Source: Streptomyces tendae (GTDB lineage Bacteria; Actinomycetota; Actinomycetes; Streptomycetales; Streptomycetaceae). Taken from it: a DNA stretch of 64,000 nt. The position numbers and the translations under genes were made by a program. Where the stretch lies: NCBI RefSeq assembly GCF_008632955.1, contig NZ_CP043960.1, forward strand, positions 248,001-312,000. Direction: 5' to 3'. The notes beneath the pieces were generated by a model. It made no database searches. It had not been told where the DNA came from and saw only the letters and a program-made list of their open reading frames with translations. Shown piece by piece: positions 9,157-18,043 of the stretch (positions are counted from its first letter, which is position 1; the number at the start of each line of letters is the position of its first letter).

Positions 9157-9648
9157 GTGCGTCCGACGCGATCCATCCGGGCCCCGGCGTTCGATGCGAA
9201 GCTGCCCGGCTCGTGGCTGGTCGACCTGTCCCATGTCGACCTGTCCCACGTGAAGGTCGGCAAGGGGTGGGTGGAGCTGGACGGCAGCCTGCTGCCGAGC
9301 CCCTTCACGCCGAAGGGCGAGTGTCCTGAGGGGCCGGCCTGGTACGCGACGCCCACCGTCGCGTACGCGGTGGAGCTTGGCTACGAGGTGCGCCCGCTGG
9401 AGGCGTGGGTCCGGTACGACAGCGGCCGCTATCTGGACGGCTGGTACCAGCGGCTCCGTGACGCCTACCTTGCCACGATGGCCGACCTCGGAGTCGACGC
9501 CGACCTCACCCCGGCCGACTTCCTCGCCGCGATGGACGGCTACAAGGACCACGACCCGGACCTTGCGATCGCCGCGTCCTGTGTCCCGGCGGCCGGTTCG
9601 TGTTCAAAATCGGCGGAGGATTCACCCCGCGCAGACCCGGCCCGCTAG
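9157..9648 (+). pseudogene. tap: Fragment of telomere-associated protein Tap
   Basis: The frame contains stretches I recognise from the C-terminal half of Streptomyces Tap proteins: GSWLVDLSHVDL, LPSPFTPKGECPEGPAWYAT, PTVAYAVEL, then YLDGWYQRLRDAYLATMADL and TPADFLAAMDGYKDHDP. Intact Tap is about 700 residues, binds telomeric DNA and recruits the terminal protein Tpg that primes replication of linear ends. Here only about 130 residues of the family remain, between unrelated sequence on both sides; helix-turn-helix and C-terminal parts are missing. It cannot be functional but points to a linear-replicon origin. The assignment is from memory of the family. Confidence 0.6.
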
Positions 9649-9649
9649 T

Positions 9650-9979
9650 ACTTCGCTCGATTCGCTGATCGAGCAGATCGCCACCCGCGACTACTGCGCA
9701 CCTTCGGCACCGGCCAGCGGCGTTCCCCGGCTGCCGCTCACGGCCGTCACCAGCTACCTGGCCGCCGCCGGGCTGGCGCTGGCCGAGCCGCATATCACGG
9801 CCCAGCACACCACCATGGCCGAGCGGAGGGCCTGGCTGTCCATCCCGGTCTTCGCTCGCCCGGAAACCGGCTTCTCCTACGAACAGCAGATGGCGATCGC
9901 CTACGCCCAGACTCGTCCCGACGACGTTACGATCATCAGCTGGCTCGTCGTCGCTCGACTCGACAGCCCGCAAGCGTGA
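9650..9979 (+). pseudogene. Unrecognised C-terminal gene fragment
   Basis: An open frame with strong codon bias runs from about 9650 to the stop at 9977-9979 (SLDSLIEQIATRDYCAP, then LPLTAVTSYLAAAGLALAEP and MAERRAWLSIPVFARPETG). No start codon fits its beginning and it follows the Tap fragment in another frame, so it is probably also truncated. I do not recognise the family. Confidence 0.35.
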
Positions 9980-10056
9980 ACCGAGAAAACCGGCCCGCGC
10001 CCGCCGGGTCCCGGACGGCGCATAGAACGAGCCGGTGCAGCGACGGCTGTGCGGGG

Positions 10057-10704
10057 TCAGCCTGCGCGGGCCGGCCTGCTGACAGCCCGGGCGATGCAGT
10101 GGCCGACCAGCCGTTTGGCATCCGCGAGTAGGTACCAGGCGGCGCCGGTCCCTCCGCTTCCTGGATCCGTGTGGTCCGCCGTGAAGACGAACCCGATGTC
10201 GAGGTGGTAGTGATCCGGCTCTCCCTTGGTCGGGCGCGCTGGAACACGCCCGTACTCGACATACGCAGGCACCGAATCCGCTAGGGACACTGCCGCAGGG
10301 TCGAGGCGGGTCTCTTCGGAGAGCTTGCGCACCGCCGCATCGATCAGCGTGGTGTCCGTCGGCTCGAGATGGCCGCCCCCGGGCTGCAAAGTGATCCCGT
10401 AGGCGCGGTGCTCAATCAGCAGGGCCTCGCAGCCACCGCGCGCCAGCAGTGCACCGACCGTCACGTGGATCGGGAAGGGTCCGTGCTGTGACCGAGGATC
10501 GTAGTTGGCGGGTGATGGTCTCTTCGGTGCAGGTCGCCAGCAGGCGGAGGGAGCTGGTTGGCGGATGTTGAGGGCGATAGTTGGCGGGCCAGGGTCCGTC
10601 TTGGTCACGGTGCGTGACTGATGGTGGCAACCACCTGTCTGGAGTATTCCCCGAGAGCCGTGCAGAGCCAGGAGGCAGGGACGGGTGGCTCTTGCGATTC
10701 CCAA
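10057..10704 (-). CDS. Nudix hydrolase-like protein, start uncertain
   Basis: The Nudix fold starts around the segment HVTVGALLARGG, about residue 80 of the longest frame; the first 75 residues are proline-rich and not family-like, and a GTG at 10464 could be the real start. The Nudix box is recognisable (LQPGGGHLEP then AAVRKLSEETRLD), but the consensus REUxEE reads RKLSEE, so the first Glu is Lys. Nudix enzymes cleave nucleoside diphosphates linked to another moiety, using Mg bound by these acids; the change may reduce activity. It stands alone next to IS-3. Confidence 0.6.
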   Translation of the reverse strand: MGIARATRPCLLALHGSRGILQTGGCHHQSRTVTKTDPGPPTIALNIRQPAPSACWRPAPKRPSPANYDPRSQHGPFPIHVTVGALLARGGCEALLIEHRAYGITLQPGGGHLEPTDTTLIDAAVRKLSEETRLDPAAVSLADSVPAYVEYGRVPARPTKGEPDHYHLDIGFVFTADHTDPGSGGTGAAWYLLADAKRLVGHCIARAVSRPARAG

Positions 10705-10800
10705 CGCCTGAGTAGCGTCAGGTGCGGCATGTCTAAGGGTTGTCCCGCAAAGATCTTGAAGTCGCCTCGGGCATGGTGGGCCACTGCGCGGCCCGCAGTC

Positions 10801-11571
10801 CTATCCGGTGAGAGCGAGGTTGTGCAACCGGGCGATGCCGAGCATGGCGTGGTGGACGCCGTCGCCTTTGAGGCGGCAGTCGCGCAGGATCTTCCAGGTC
10901 TTCATGCGGGCGAAGACGTGCTCGACACGGGCTCGGACCTGCTTGTGGGACTTGTTGTGCTGCTCTTTCCAGTCCGGAAGTTCACCTTGGCCATGCTTGC
11001 GGCGATGAGGGATGACCAGTCCGGTGCCCGGGTAGCCGCCGTCGGCGATCGTGACCGCGTTGCCGACGGCATCCTTGGCACCTGACTCTTCCCATGCCTT
11101 GCAGTCGTTGCGGTTCCCGGCGAGCGGTCGGCCGACCGCAACGACCAGGCGGGTGTCGGCGTCGATGACGACCTGATGGTTGGTGGAGTGCCGGTAGTTC
11201 ATGTACCGCTCGGCGATCGTGTGGTCACGGGTGGGGACCAGGGTGCCGTCCACGATGAGCACGGTGTCTTTAGCGAACCGCTTGCGGGGCTGGAGTGCTA
11301 GCAGGGGTCCAAGGTGGTTGATGACTCGGCCGGCCGTGGACTTCGAGACGCCGAACAGCGGAGCGAGCTGCCGCAACGTCAGATTGGTTCGCCAGTAGGC
11401 CGTGACCAGCAGCACTCGGTCCTCCAGCGGCAGACTCCATGGCCGGCCTCGGTGGACCACATCTGCTCCATCGCGCCGCAGCGTGGTCAGCAGTTTGCCG
11501 AAGCAGCGCGGGCCCAGCCCCGCGAACGGGGTTATCCAGGACGGCTCCGATGCCGTGATCACACTCGCCAC
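10801..11571 (-). CDS. IS5-family transposase (IS-3)
   Basis: The probable start is a GTG at 11571 (or 11562); the frame is open further upstream but unlike the family. The sequence begins like its relative in IS-B (VITASEPSWITPF), has a helix-turn-helix region (LTLRQLAPLFGVSKSTAGRVI) and a DDE_4 domain with LIVDGTLVPTRD (first Asp), VTIADGGYPG (second Asp) and VRARVEHVFARMK (Glu). No frameshift is visible, so it may be active. Confidence 0.85.
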   Translation of the reverse strand: MASVITASEPSWITPFAGLGPRCFGKLLTTLRRDGADVVHRGRPWSLPLEDRVLLVTAYWRTNLTLRQLAPLFGVSKSTAGRVINHLGPLLALQPRKRFAKDTVLIVDGTLVPTRDHTIAERYMNYRHSTNHQVVIDADTRLVVAVGRPLAGNRNDCKAWEESGAKDAVGNAVTIADGGYPGTGLVIPHRRKHGQGELPDWKEQHNKSHKQVRARVEHVFARMKTWKILRDCRLKGDGVHHAMLGIARLHNLALTG

Positions 11572-11664
11572 ATCATGATCATCACTCAGGCCGGCCCAAT
11601 GCCGAGACGATGCCACAGTTACGCTGATCGGGGCAGTCCACAATGCGCAAGACCGGGGGAAACC

Positions 11665-12216
11665 GTGAACCGACCACTGTTGTTCCTCGACGTGGACGGG
11701 CCGCTCAACCCTTACGCGGCCAAGCCGGAGAGGCGTCCCCACGGCTACATCACACTCAGAGTCCCCTAGAACGGCGCCCCTGAGGACGACAGAGGCCTCT
11801 CGTCCCGACGACGTCCCCTACGTGGCTGGCTCAACCCAGAGCACGGACGAATCCTGCTCCAGCTCGGCTTCGAGCTGTGCTGGGCCACCATATGGATGGA
11901 CGACGCCAACCGGTGGATCGCACCAGTGCTCGGCCTTCCGGAACTTCCCTTCGTCGACTTCGGCGACGTCCTACTCCAGGAACGCCCTGATGGAGTCCAC
12001 TGGAAGACCGGACCACTGGTGAACTACGCCAATGGCCGTCCTTTCGCTTGGGTGGACGACGAGCAGAGCGAGCTGGATCAGACCTACGTGACCGCCCATC
12101 ATCAAGGTCCCGGGCTCCTCCACCACGTCAACCCGCGGATCGGCCTACGGGAGAACGACTTTCGCGCACTCGCTGACTATGCCCAGTCGCTGAACACCTC
12201 ACGACCCACCGGCTGA
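11665..12216 (+). pseudogene. HAD-like hydrolase passenger, in-frame TAG
   Basis: GTG start at 11665 gives NRPLLFLDVDGPLNPYAAKP, the DxDG(T/P)LNP motif of a HAD-like family common in Streptomyces. A TAG at 11767-11769 stops it after 34 residues, but the same frame continues without interruption as RPLRGWLNPEHGRILLQL, then DDANRWIAPVLGLPELPFVD and GRPFAWVDDEQSELD, ending at 12216. A single stop codon therefore breaks an otherwise well preserved gene. It is divergent from the IS-3 transposase and inside its terminal repeats. Confidence 0.65.
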
Positions 12217-12283
12217 GCACCTCACCAGCTCTTAAGGTTGCTCCGTACTCGGAGCCAAGATCTTTGCGGGACAGCCCTTAAGC

Positions 12284-12835
12284 GAGAGTGTTCGTTCGTG
12301 GGGCCGCATTGGTGGCTGGAAGACTGCTGCACGGGCGAACTCGCTTCCCGTTATATAGCTCCAGACAAAAGCGGATGCGCACTCTCGGGTGTGCTCGTTC
12401 GGCTTCCGGCCTCGGCCTGGAGGGCGGTGTCGGCGGAGCTCGTCCCGTATCCTGTCGTCGATGGACCAGCGGGCGAACTGCATGCGGTGGGCCCGGTAGT
12501 CGACCTTCTCCTGGCCGAGGACGTGCTGCGCCAAGAGTCGCAGCGTGGCCGATAAGTCTCGGTTTTTGAGGTCGTGATGGGGATCCAGGGGCTTGATCCG
12601 CAGGGGGCTCTGGGTAGTCCAGGACGTGGGGATGCCGAGGAACGCTGCGGCATCCAAAAGATTCATATCGCTGATCGCCTGGACCAGGTGGACGGGCAGA
12701 ACGCGCCGGAGTCGTGGTGGCTGGTGAGCTCCCGCTCGGAGTCCTCCAGGGTGGCGGCAAGCAACCAGGAGCCAGGTAGGCACTGCGGGATGTGTTCAGG
12801 AGCGATCCCGAAATCCGTGAGGGTGTGAGCCGGGC
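12284..12835 (-). pseudogene. TniQ-like C-terminal fragment
   Basis: Minus-strand segments in two frames resemble the C-terminal part of TniQ-family transposition proteins: TDFGIAPEHIPQCLPGSW and then, in the next frame, VHLVQAISDMNLLDAAAFLG, VDYRAHRMQFARWSIDD and ECASAFVWSYITGSE. TniQ proteins help select targets for Tn7/Tn5053-type transposons. The N-terminal part is missing, at least one frameshift is present and the 3' end is cut by IS-3. Confidence 0.45.
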
Positions 12836-12877
12836 GCTGAGCGGCGCACCGCGCCGGCTCCTCGGCCTGTCCGTGCG

Positions 12878-14242
12878 TCAGCTACTGCGGAGCGCCGTGA
12901 GTGCCTCTTCCACGGCGCGGTGGAACGTGGGGTAGGCGTACATCATGTGCCGCAGCCGGTCGACAGGGACCTCGGCATGGACCGCCACGACGAGGCCGTA
13001 GAGGACCTCGCCTCCCATGGGGCCGACGGAGGTGGCGCCGACCAGTACCCCGCGGTCCGCGTCCTCGACGAGTTTGATCAAGCCCTCGTTGCCCACCTTG
13101 TGGATCCAGCCGCGGGCCGATGACGGCACCTGGGCGGTACCGGTGCGCACCCGCAGGCCCCGCTCACGGGCCTGGGCCTCGCTCAGTCCCACCGAACCGA
13201 CCTCCGGATCGGTGAAGGTGACCCGGGGTAGGGCGCGGTAGTCCGCGCCGGGGCCGGGTGTGCCGAGGACGGCGCGGACCGCGATCTCGGCCTGGTACAT
13301 CGCGATGTGTGTGAAGGCTCCGCGCCCGGTGACGTCTCCGACGCCCCACAGGCCCGGGCCCGCTCGCAGCTGCTCGTCCACGTCCAGGGCGCGGGCGTCG
13401 GGGTCGAGGCCGACCGTCTCCAGCCCGAGCCCCGCAAGGTTGGCGCGGCGCCCGGTGGCCACCAGCAGCCGCTGCGCGGTGAGTTTCTCGCCGCCGTCGA
13501 GGGTGAGGGTGAAAGTGTCACCGTCGTGGCGCGCGTGGGTGGCCTGTGCCCCGGTGCGTACGGTGATGCCCTCAGCGGCCAGCACTTCGGCCAGCAGACC
13601 GCCCGTCTCGGGCTCCTCCGCCGGCAGCAGCCGTTCCGCCGCCTCGACGAGGGTGACTGCCGTACCGAAGCGGGCGAAAGCCTGGGCCAGCTCGACGCCC
13701 ACCGCCCCTCCACCGAGCACCATGAGCGAGTGCGGGTTCTCCTTGGCGGCGGTCGCGTCGCGGTTCGTCCAGTACGGAACAGGGTCCAGACCCGGCACCG
13801 GGGGGATCTGCGGGCGGCTGCCGGTGGCGAGCACCACCCCACGCCGTCCAGTGAACTGCCGACCGTCGATCTCGACTCGCCCGGCCCCGGCCAGCCTGGC
13901 GTGCCCACGGACGAAGTGACCGCCCTTGCCGGTGAACCGGTCCACGGCCACCTGATCGTTCCAGTCGTCGGTCGCCTCGTCGCGGATCCGGGAGGCGACC
14001 GGTGCGAAGTCCGCAGTAATCTGCGCCTGCCCCGCCAGACCCGGGATACGCCGGGCCTCCGCGAGCAGGTTCCCGCCACGGATCATCATCTTGCTCGGGA
14101 TGCAGGCCCAGTACGGGCACTCCCCGCCGACCAGCTCCGCCTCGACCCCGACGACGTCCAGCCCTTCCTCGGCCAGGCGCTCGGCGACATGCTCACCGCC
14201 CACGCCCATCCCGATCACTACGACATCAGTCTCCTGCGCCAT
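12878..14242 (-). CDS. FAD-dependent pyridine nucleotide-disulfide oxidoreductase
   Basis: 454 residues, the size of class I disulfide reductases (dihydrolipoamide dehydrogenase, mercuric reductase). The FAD-binding GxGxxG-type motif is at residues 10-16 (IGMGVGGEH), the redox-active pair is C42 and C47 in GGECPYWACIPSK, the NAD(P)-binding motif is LGGGAVGVELAQ near residue 180, and the second FAD motif is LWGVGDVTG. The C-terminal dimer domain ends MMYAYPTFHRAVEEAL, where the usual catalytic His of the HPT motif is not obvious. It probably reduces a disulfide or quinone-like substrate with NAD(P)H; the substrate cannot be named. No operon partner is adjacent. Confidence 0.85.
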   Translation of the reverse strand: MAQETDVVVIGMGVGGEHVAERLAEEGLDVVGVEAELVGGECPYWACIPSKMMIRGGNLLAEARRIPGLAGQAQITADFAPVASRIRDEATDDWNDQVAVDRFTGKGGHFVRGHARLAGAGRVEIDGRQFTGRRGVVLATGSRPQIPPVPGLDPVPYWTNRDATAAKENPHSLMVLGGGAVGVELAQAFARFGTAVTLVEAAERLLPAEEPETGGLLAEVLAAEGITVRTGAQATHARHDGDTFTLTLDGGEKLTAQRLLVATGRRANLAGLGLETVGLDPDARALDVDEQLRAGPGLWGVGDVTGRGAFTHIAMYQAEIAVRAVLGTPGPGADYRALPRVTFTDPEVGSVGLSEAQARERGLRVRTGTAQVPSSARGWIHKVGNEGLIKLVEDADRGVLVGATSVGPMGGEVLYGLVVAVHAEVPVDRLRHMMYAYPTFHRAVEEALTALRSS

Positions 14243-14555
14243 GTCCGTCTCCTCGCTGAGGTACTTCCAGGTCTCTTCGACCTATACCAGGAACCCGTGG
14301 ACTCTCCCGCTCCTTTCCCTTGCCGACCCCTCGGACGGCGGCGCGGGAACGCCTCGTGGTATGGCGCCACCGCAGCAACACGACGTCACCGGCTTTCCCC
14401 CGGCCGACACCTTCCCGGAAGCCGCATCGGGCCCGGGGTGTACTGCTCCGCCACCCGGACTCTGACACTGACCACCCGTGACGGTGCCACAGCAGCGTCT
14501 TTCACCTCGGCATTGCGGCAACTCGCCACCGAAGTATTTGAGGCGTACGGCATCT
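14243..14555. other. Upstream region, no gene seen
   Basis: Contains the promoter region of the flavin reductase gene; AGGTCTCTTCGACCT near 14268-14282 is a dyad close to the start. No coding frame with support. Confidence 0.4.
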
Positions 14556-14766
14556 TCTGAGTCTGGAATTCTGTTCAGATAACTGGCGAGGCGTTCGAGG
14601 ATCTCGTCTGCGATCTTGGTCCAAACGTAGGGCTTGGGGTCGGTGTTCCATGCGGCGATCCGGGCGCGGATGTCCTTCTCCAGAGCCTGGACGCTTTTGT
14701 GGACGCCGCGCCGTATCTGCTTGTTGGTTAGCTCGGCCAACCACCGCTCGACCAGGTTGAGCCAGG
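14556..14766 (-). pseudogene. IS630-family transposase C-terminal remnant
   Basis: Matches the last 70 residues of the complete IS630 transposase at 43458-44549 (WLNLVERWLAELTNKQIRRG, WNTDPKPYVWTK). The element end with GAGTCTGGAATTCTGTTCAG is preserved at 14560. The upstream two thirds are replaced by an IS110 fragment. Confidence 0.8.
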
Positions 14767-15115
14767 CCGGTCTTGGCCCTCTGCTCGCGGCCCGCGTCCT
14801 CGCCGAGATCGGCGACGACCGGACCCGCTTCGCCGACGCGAGAGCGCTCAAGTCCTACGCCGGCTCCGCCCCGATCACCCGCGCCTCCGGCAAGAAACGC
14901 TTCGTCGGCCGCCGCTTCGTCAAAAATAACCGGCTCATGCACGCGGACTTCCTGTGGGCCTTCTCAGCCTCCAGGCATCCCCCGGAGCCAACGCCCACTG
15001 CCGGCGCCGCCGCGAGCACGGCGACTGGCACAACGCCGCCCAGCGCCACCTGCTCAACCGCTTCTTCGGCCAACTCCATCACTGCCTCCAGACGCGGCAG
15101 CACTTCGACGAATAG
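14767..15115 (+). pseudogene. IS110-family transposase C-terminal remnant
   Basis: GLGPLLAARVLAEIGDD and RALKSYAGSAPITRASG are typical of the Transposase_20 domain, including the helix-hairpin-helix start. A frameshift near 14970 moves the rest (NAHCRRRREHGDWHNAAQRH, then LHHCLQTRQHFDE) to another frame ending with TAG at 15113-15115. The N-terminal DEDD domain is absent. Confidence 0.75.
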
Positions 15116-15138
15116 CGCGCGTTCGCACCGCTCCTTGG

Positions 15139-15756
15139 GGGTCTGTCAATCGGGCGGTGTAACTCGGGTTGTTGAGGGTTACTGGCGTGCTGCGGAGAGT
15201 CGGCCGTCGAAGGTGATGTCGAAGGCGTTCAGGGCGGCCTTCCAGCGCATGGTCCAGCGGGCCTGACCACGACCGATGGGATCGAGCGACATGATCGCCA
15301 TGTAGACGCACTTCAAGGCGGCGGTCTCGTTCGGGAAGTGGCCGCGCGCCTTGACCGCCCGCCGGATCCTGGCGTTCACGGACTCGATCGCGTTCGTGGT
15401 GCAGACGATGCGGCGGATCTCGGTGTCAGCACGGTCTTGCCTCGTTTTCCGTTGCGGCTGTTCCCGCCGTTCTTCCCGACCGGTTCGTGCTTGTCATAGC
15501 CGAGGTGGTCGGTGATCTCGCCCTCAAGGGCGGACTCCAGCAGCCGTTTCGTCAGCTGCTGCAGCAGGCCGCCCTCACCGGTCAGCTGCAAGCCCTCGGC
15601 CTGGGCGCGGGACACCAAATCGTCGATCAGCCGGTCGTCCACCGCCCTCGACGGCTTCGGCTCAGACAGCTCGACGGTCTCGGCCTCGGTCACGTTCTCA
15701 CTGGTCATCGGTGCATCTTCCTTGATCGGGAGTTACACCGAACGATTTACAGTCCC
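15139..15756 (-). mobile_element. Internally deleted IS256-family element
   Basis: 27-bp terminal repeats GGGTCTGTCAATCGGG... at 15139 and the inverted GGGACTGTAAATCG... form ending at 15756 share most positions. Inside, the minus-strand transposase N-terminus (from ATG 15708, ETVELSEPKPSRAVDDRLI, LTKRLLESALEGEITDHLGY) is joined near 15430 directly to the C-terminus (ESVNARIRRAVKARGHFPN, ending 15179). The catalytic middle is deleted, leaving a 618-bp derivative that could only move with help from a full-length relative. Confidence 0.75.
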
Positions 15757-16151
15757 TGCCCGAGGCCGCGGTGACCGTCCTGCGTACGGCCCGCGAGCTG
15801 CTGCGCCAGTCCTACTACTCCTACGAGTTCTCCACCGTGGCGGTCATGCACTCCCTGATCGCGGTGGAGATCGTGCTGCGCGACCGCATCCCGGACGCGG
15901 GCACCAAGCCGGCCAGCTCATCAAACAGGGCGCCGACGACGGCGGCCCTGACGGCCCGACAGGCGGAGTACCTCGACTACGGCCGGAAAATCCGCAACGG
16001 CATGGCGCACGGCCAGACCACTCACGCGGCGATGCCGCCGGCCGTGGCGGTGGCGATGGTGACGACCTCGTTCGCGATCGTCTCCGAGCTCTGCGCCGTG
16101 TCCGGTGACATCGCTGTTGGACTGATTGCCATCGAAGTCGGACCGACCTAG
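15757..16151 (+). pseudogene. Hypothetical protein C-terminal fragment, frameshifted
   Basis: AAVTVLRTARELLRQSYYSYEF and SLIAVEIVLRDRIP are in one frame, QLIKQGADDG in a second and ARQAEYLDYGRKIRNGMAHG back in the first, so two compensating indels near 15905-15950 are likely. No start codon belongs to it: the 5' end meets the IS256 derivative directly. The family is not recognised beyond its resemblance to conserved hypothetical proteins. Confidence 0.45.
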
Positions 16152-16332
16152 AGCCGGTGGCCCGTGGAAGACCAGGGAAGGTAGCGGATGCCAAAGGGGC
16201 GGGGCCGTGGGGCTGGGAACGAAGCGATCACGCGAGTCGGCATGGTGGCGCGGGCCACTCTGCGCGGTGTCGGACCGTAACGGGCCGGGCATGCCATGGG
16301 CGAAAGAGCGGTGACCACAAAGGGGATGGGCG

Positions 16333-16530
16333 ATGACGAAGCTCGGCCAAGGGGCACTGTTCCTGTTCTACTACCTCGACGTTTTCGCTTTTCTCGCCAT
16401 CGGGGACTGGATTTCCGAGGTGGGTCCTCCTTTGCTTTACGGTAGCCCGGCCGCTTTCGTCGCTGGGTTCGTCACCCAGGCGGCACATGACGTCTATCGG
16501 CGAAATTCGGGGCGCAACGGGCCTCTGTAA
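16333..16530 (+). CDS. Small hydrophobic ORF (65 aa)
   Basis: ATG 16333 preceded by AGGGGATG. The product has a hydrophobic N-terminal half (GALFLFYYLDVFAFLAIGDW) and a second hydrophobic segment (PLLYGSPAAFVAGFV), so it could be a small membrane protein. Codon bias is weak and no family is recognised. Confidence 0.3.
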   Translation: MTKLGQGALFLFYYLDVFAFLAIGDWISEVGPPLLYGSPAAFVAGFVTQAAHDVYRRNSGRNGPL

Positions 16531-16728
16531 GAACCCTGTTGGACAGCGCAGCCTGGAGCCGTGCTGGACGTAGTGCAGAAGGTTCCCGCATCGCGCTGCC
16601 GGGCAGTCCAACTTCGATGGCAAACGATCCAGCATCGATGTCACCGGGCACCCGCACCGGCCTGACGATCACGGATCGGTAACGGCGCTCGGTGTGGCGT
16701 AACACCGTCGACTTTCACCGCACCTCTA

Positions 16729-17283
16729 GTCTTCCGAGTCAGGAATTCTATTTCAGATAGCCGGCGAGGCGTTCAAGGATCTCGTCTGCGGTCTTGGTCC
16801 AGACGTAGGGTTTGGGGTCGGTGTTCCATGCGGCGATCCAGGTGCGGATGTCCTTCTCCAGCGCCTGGACGCTCTTGTGGACCCCGCGTCGTATCTGCTT
16901 GTTGGTCAGCTCGGCGAACCAGCGTTCCACCAGGTTGAGCCAGGACGATCCGGTGGGCGTGAAGTGCAGGTGGAAGCGGGGGTGAGCCAGCAGCCAGGTT
17001 TTGATCGCCGGGGTCTTGTGGGTGGCGTAGTTGTCCAGCACCAGGTGCACGTCCAGGTCTGCCGGTATCTCCTGGTCGAGTTTGATCAAAAACTTTTTGA
17101 ACTCCTCGGCCCGGTGCCGGCGGTGCAGGGAGCCGATCACCTTGCCGGTGGCCACCTCGAGAGCGGCGAACAGCGTGGTGGTGCCCGCGCGTACGTAGTC
17201 GTGGATGAGGCGCTGCGGGACGCCGGGCATCATCGGCAGCACCGGCTGGGAGCGGTCCAGAGCCTGGATCTGCGACTTTTCGT
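16729..17283 (-). pseudogene. IS630-family remnant, C-terminal half
   Basis: The element end (GTCTTCCGAGTCAGGAATTC) begins at 16729 after a TA. The minus-strand frame ending at 16748 matches the complete IS630 transposase from SQIQALDRSQPVLPMMPGV to the C-terminus, including the Asp of LVLDNYATHK and the Glu of LNLVERWF. It is cut at 17283, where an ISL2-type remnant starts. Confidence 0.8.
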
Positions 17284-17631
17284 CCGGCTGTCGCCGGCAC
17301 TCCCGGGCCGGACCCACGCTCTGACAGCCGCCCGCACCCACCGGATCCTTCGGATCTGCGAACGCCAGGGCATCCCCGTCCTCGCCGACATGGCCTATAT
17401 CGGTGCCGGCGACTGGGTCACCACCGCCAAGCGCCGCCCGCCAGGCGGCGAACTCACACCCATCGAGCAGACCGCGAACCGGGCCCTGTCCGCGGCCCGT
17501 GCACCCGTCGAACGCGGTATGGCACGACTGAAGTCCTGGCAGATCTTCCGCAGATCCCGCATCAGCCCCAACCGCATGAGCGTCATCGCCAAAGCCGTCC
17601 TCACCCCGGAGAGGCAACGCTGAAAACGCTC
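17284..17631 (+). pseudogene. ISL2-like transposase C-terminal remnant
   Basis: Closely matches the last 110 residues of the transposase at 21586-22335 (PALPGRTHALTAARTHRI, VLADMAYIGAGDWVTT, ARAPVERGMARLKSW). The element end GAAAACGCTC is at 17622-17631 and is followed by AGT, the same trinucleotide duplicated at the intact copy. Confidence 0.8.
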
Positions 17632-17659
17632 AGTATGCGAGCCGCGCGCCCAAGGCTCC

Positions 17660-17955
17660 TAACGAGCTCGTGCACGGTAGGCGGTGAGGCGTCGAACTCC
17701 TGATCGTCGATCATGGTCATGTGGTGGGGAACGGGTCTCGTGAAGCGATCACCAGCAACCGGAGGATCACGCGCCTGTCGGCTGCGGTGATTGCTGAACT
17801 CGTTGCTGAGGTAGGCCCGTTGTGGCACGAGCGGTACCAATCCAAGCTCGCGTTCCGGCCACGGAAGCGGGCGGTGGGCGCCGGCGCGAAGCACCAACTG
17901 GTGTTCGTCGACCGTCTCCTGGTCACGCTCGTGCATCCACGCCCCACGGCTTGAC
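17660..17955 (+). pseudogene. IS-C type IS5 remnant, N-terminal part
   Basis: Starts with the IS-C terminal repeat (TAACGAGCTCGTGCACGGTA) and encodes the transposase N-terminus from 17721 (MVGNGSREAITSNRRITRLS, WHERYQSKLAFRPRKRAVG). It stops after LVTLVHPRP, where the full element at 38.1-39.0 kb continues. Confidence 0.75.
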
Positions 17956-18043
17956 CTCAGCGCAGCACTTCCCACTGCGTGATCTGGGAGGCCTCCTGAA
18001 GTTAGGACGAGCCCACCGGTCCGAGGGAACTGAAAGCAGGATC

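Larger units (their letters stand above)
10736..12278. mobile_element. IS5-family element IS-3 with passenger gene
   Basis: A 23-24 bp terminal repeat (AGGGTTGTCCCGCAAAGATC and onward) starts at 10736 and recurs inverted, ending at 12278, with one mismatch; TA flanks both sides (10734-10735, 12279-12280). Between them lie a minus-strand transposase and, divergently, a HAD-like gene. At about 1543 bp it is nearly twice the usual size for this type. Near its right end a second short inverted pair occurs (TTAAGGTTGCTCCG at 12232 and CGGGACAGCCCTTAA at 12267). Confidence 0.65.

Noticed and set aside
13307..14560. 417-codon plus-strand open frame opposite the flavin reductase
   Set aside because: It is antisense to a well-supported enzyme gene with full motif set, so it is a shadow frame.
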